DNA of 32,438 nucleotides from positions 1-32,438 of the forward strand of contig JAWKYW010000023.1 in NCBI GenBank assembly GCA_041396245.1, read 5' to 3'. The notes under the pieces are model-generated. The model did not search any database, was not told the origin of the DNA, and saw only the letters and a list, made by a program, of their open reading frames with translations. Every line of letters begins with the position of its first letter. Position 1 is the first letter of the stretch. The DNA comes from Desulfobacillus sp041396245. GTDB taxonomy: Bacteria; Pseudomonadota; Gammaproteobacteria; Burkholderiales; Rhodocyclaceae. The position numbers and the translations under genes are program-made. Below, one piece after another: positions 32,106-32,438 of this stretch.

Positions 32106-32438
32106 GAGTGGGCTCGATTGGATTTTTTAGGCGTTTGCTGCATTTTCGTTGGCCCGGCCTAATAAAAGTCTCGAAGCTATCGTTCATCAGCATTGTTCTG
32201 AGCATTGCTCATTACAGCGCGGGCGCCTCATTCTCTGGCACCATCTACTACAGGGTTTCAGTTTCTTCGTCAGGACTTTATCCCACTCCAAAGGAAGCAT
32301 GTGATGCATTGAATGAGCCTGGGTATGTTCAGCCTGTAATCGCTATCAGTGAATCATATCCAGGTAGTAACACATTCACATGTACTTACTCGGCACCAAA
32401 TTTCGGTTCAGCTGTAGCTGTACCGATTATTTCTTGCC
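32102..32438 (+). CDS. Second RHS A-like protein, N-terminus (runs off the window)
   Basis: An uninterrupted frame from GTG 32102 to the window end encodes at least 112 residues. It begins VRVGSIGFFRRL, matching gene A's VGAGSFGFFQRL position by position. A hydrophobic signal segment (LSFISIVLSIAHYSAG) and a Cys-containing region (YPTPKEACDALN, FTCTY) follow. This supports the GTG start of both genes. No YD repeat is reached before the end, so the RHS assignment rests on the N-terminal match and context. Confidence 0.6.
   Translation, partial: MRVGSIGFFRRLLHFRWPGLIKVSKLSFISIVLSIAHYSAGASFSGTIYYRVSVSSSGLYPTPKEACDALNEPGYVQPVIAISESYPGSNTFTCTYSAPNFGSAVAVPIISC

Overview
The window looks like a GC-rich betaproteobacterial chromosome segment, most likely Rhodocyclales or Burkholderiales. 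This rests on protein style, tightly overlapping operons and GC-rich codon use; there is no rRNA or other taxonomic marker to prove it. Several more AT-rich, accessory-looking stretches are embedded in it (about 5.4-8.8 kb, the 5' part of the gene at 25.4 kb, and everything after about 31.05 kb).

Region 1 (25-5274, minus strand) is the transposition module of a Tn7-like element: a fused TnsA-TnsB transposase (PD-(D/E)xK-like nuclease followed by a DD35E integrase), a TnsC/TniB AAA+ ATPase and a TniQ/TnsD target selector, translationally coupled by ATGA overlaps. The outer end probably lies near 5272; the cargo side and the other end are outside the window. Region 2 (5438-8695) is an AT-rich accessory patch. 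It holds a small putative DNA-binding protein, a divergent 298-aa orphan, an 83-aa GTG-start orphan with a very strong Shine-Dalgarno, and a two-domain P-loop/dCMP-deaminase protein resembling the anti-phage AvcD/DcdV family.

Region 3 (8866-12803, minus) is a compact five-gene operon: Lon-like AAA+ ATPase without protease, zinc-ribbon protein, DEDDh 3'-5' exoribonuclease-like protein, and two tandemly duplicated metallophosphoesterases. A complete group II intron (12869-14705), with its maturase, domain V and domain VI, sits directly after a rho-independent terminator and 65 bp upstream of this operon. Two small plus-strand genes follow: an XRE-type regulator and a PsiF-repeat secreted protein.

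Region 4 (15731-25038, minus) is an eleven-gene hybrid type II secretion / type IV pilus-like system. In transcription order it encodes GspG, GspF, GspE, PilM/GspL-like, PilN-like, PilO/GspM-like, PilP/GspC-like, a lipoprotein secretin with a C-terminal cohesin-like domain, two more pseudopilins and a degenerate pseudopilin-like protein. Nearly every junction overlaps, which suggests one transcript.

Region 5 (25379-32438, plus) diverges from the secretion cluster and holds a split RHS/YD-repeat polymorphic toxin locus. Protein A carries a signal peptide, a Cys-rich head, a DUF6531-like motif and YD repeats. Protein B overlaps A by 8 nt and has its own signal peptide, YD repeats, RHS core, a variable C-terminal tip and three golvesin-like modules arranged N-N-N-C-C-C, as if nested inside one another. 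A coupled 114-aa candidate immunity gene follows, then a decayed copy of the tail of A, a short ORF, and the start of a second A-like protein that runs off the window. Both halves carry Sec-type signals and lie divergent to a secretion machine, so a working hypothesis is that the machine exports a two-polypeptide RHS toxin shell.
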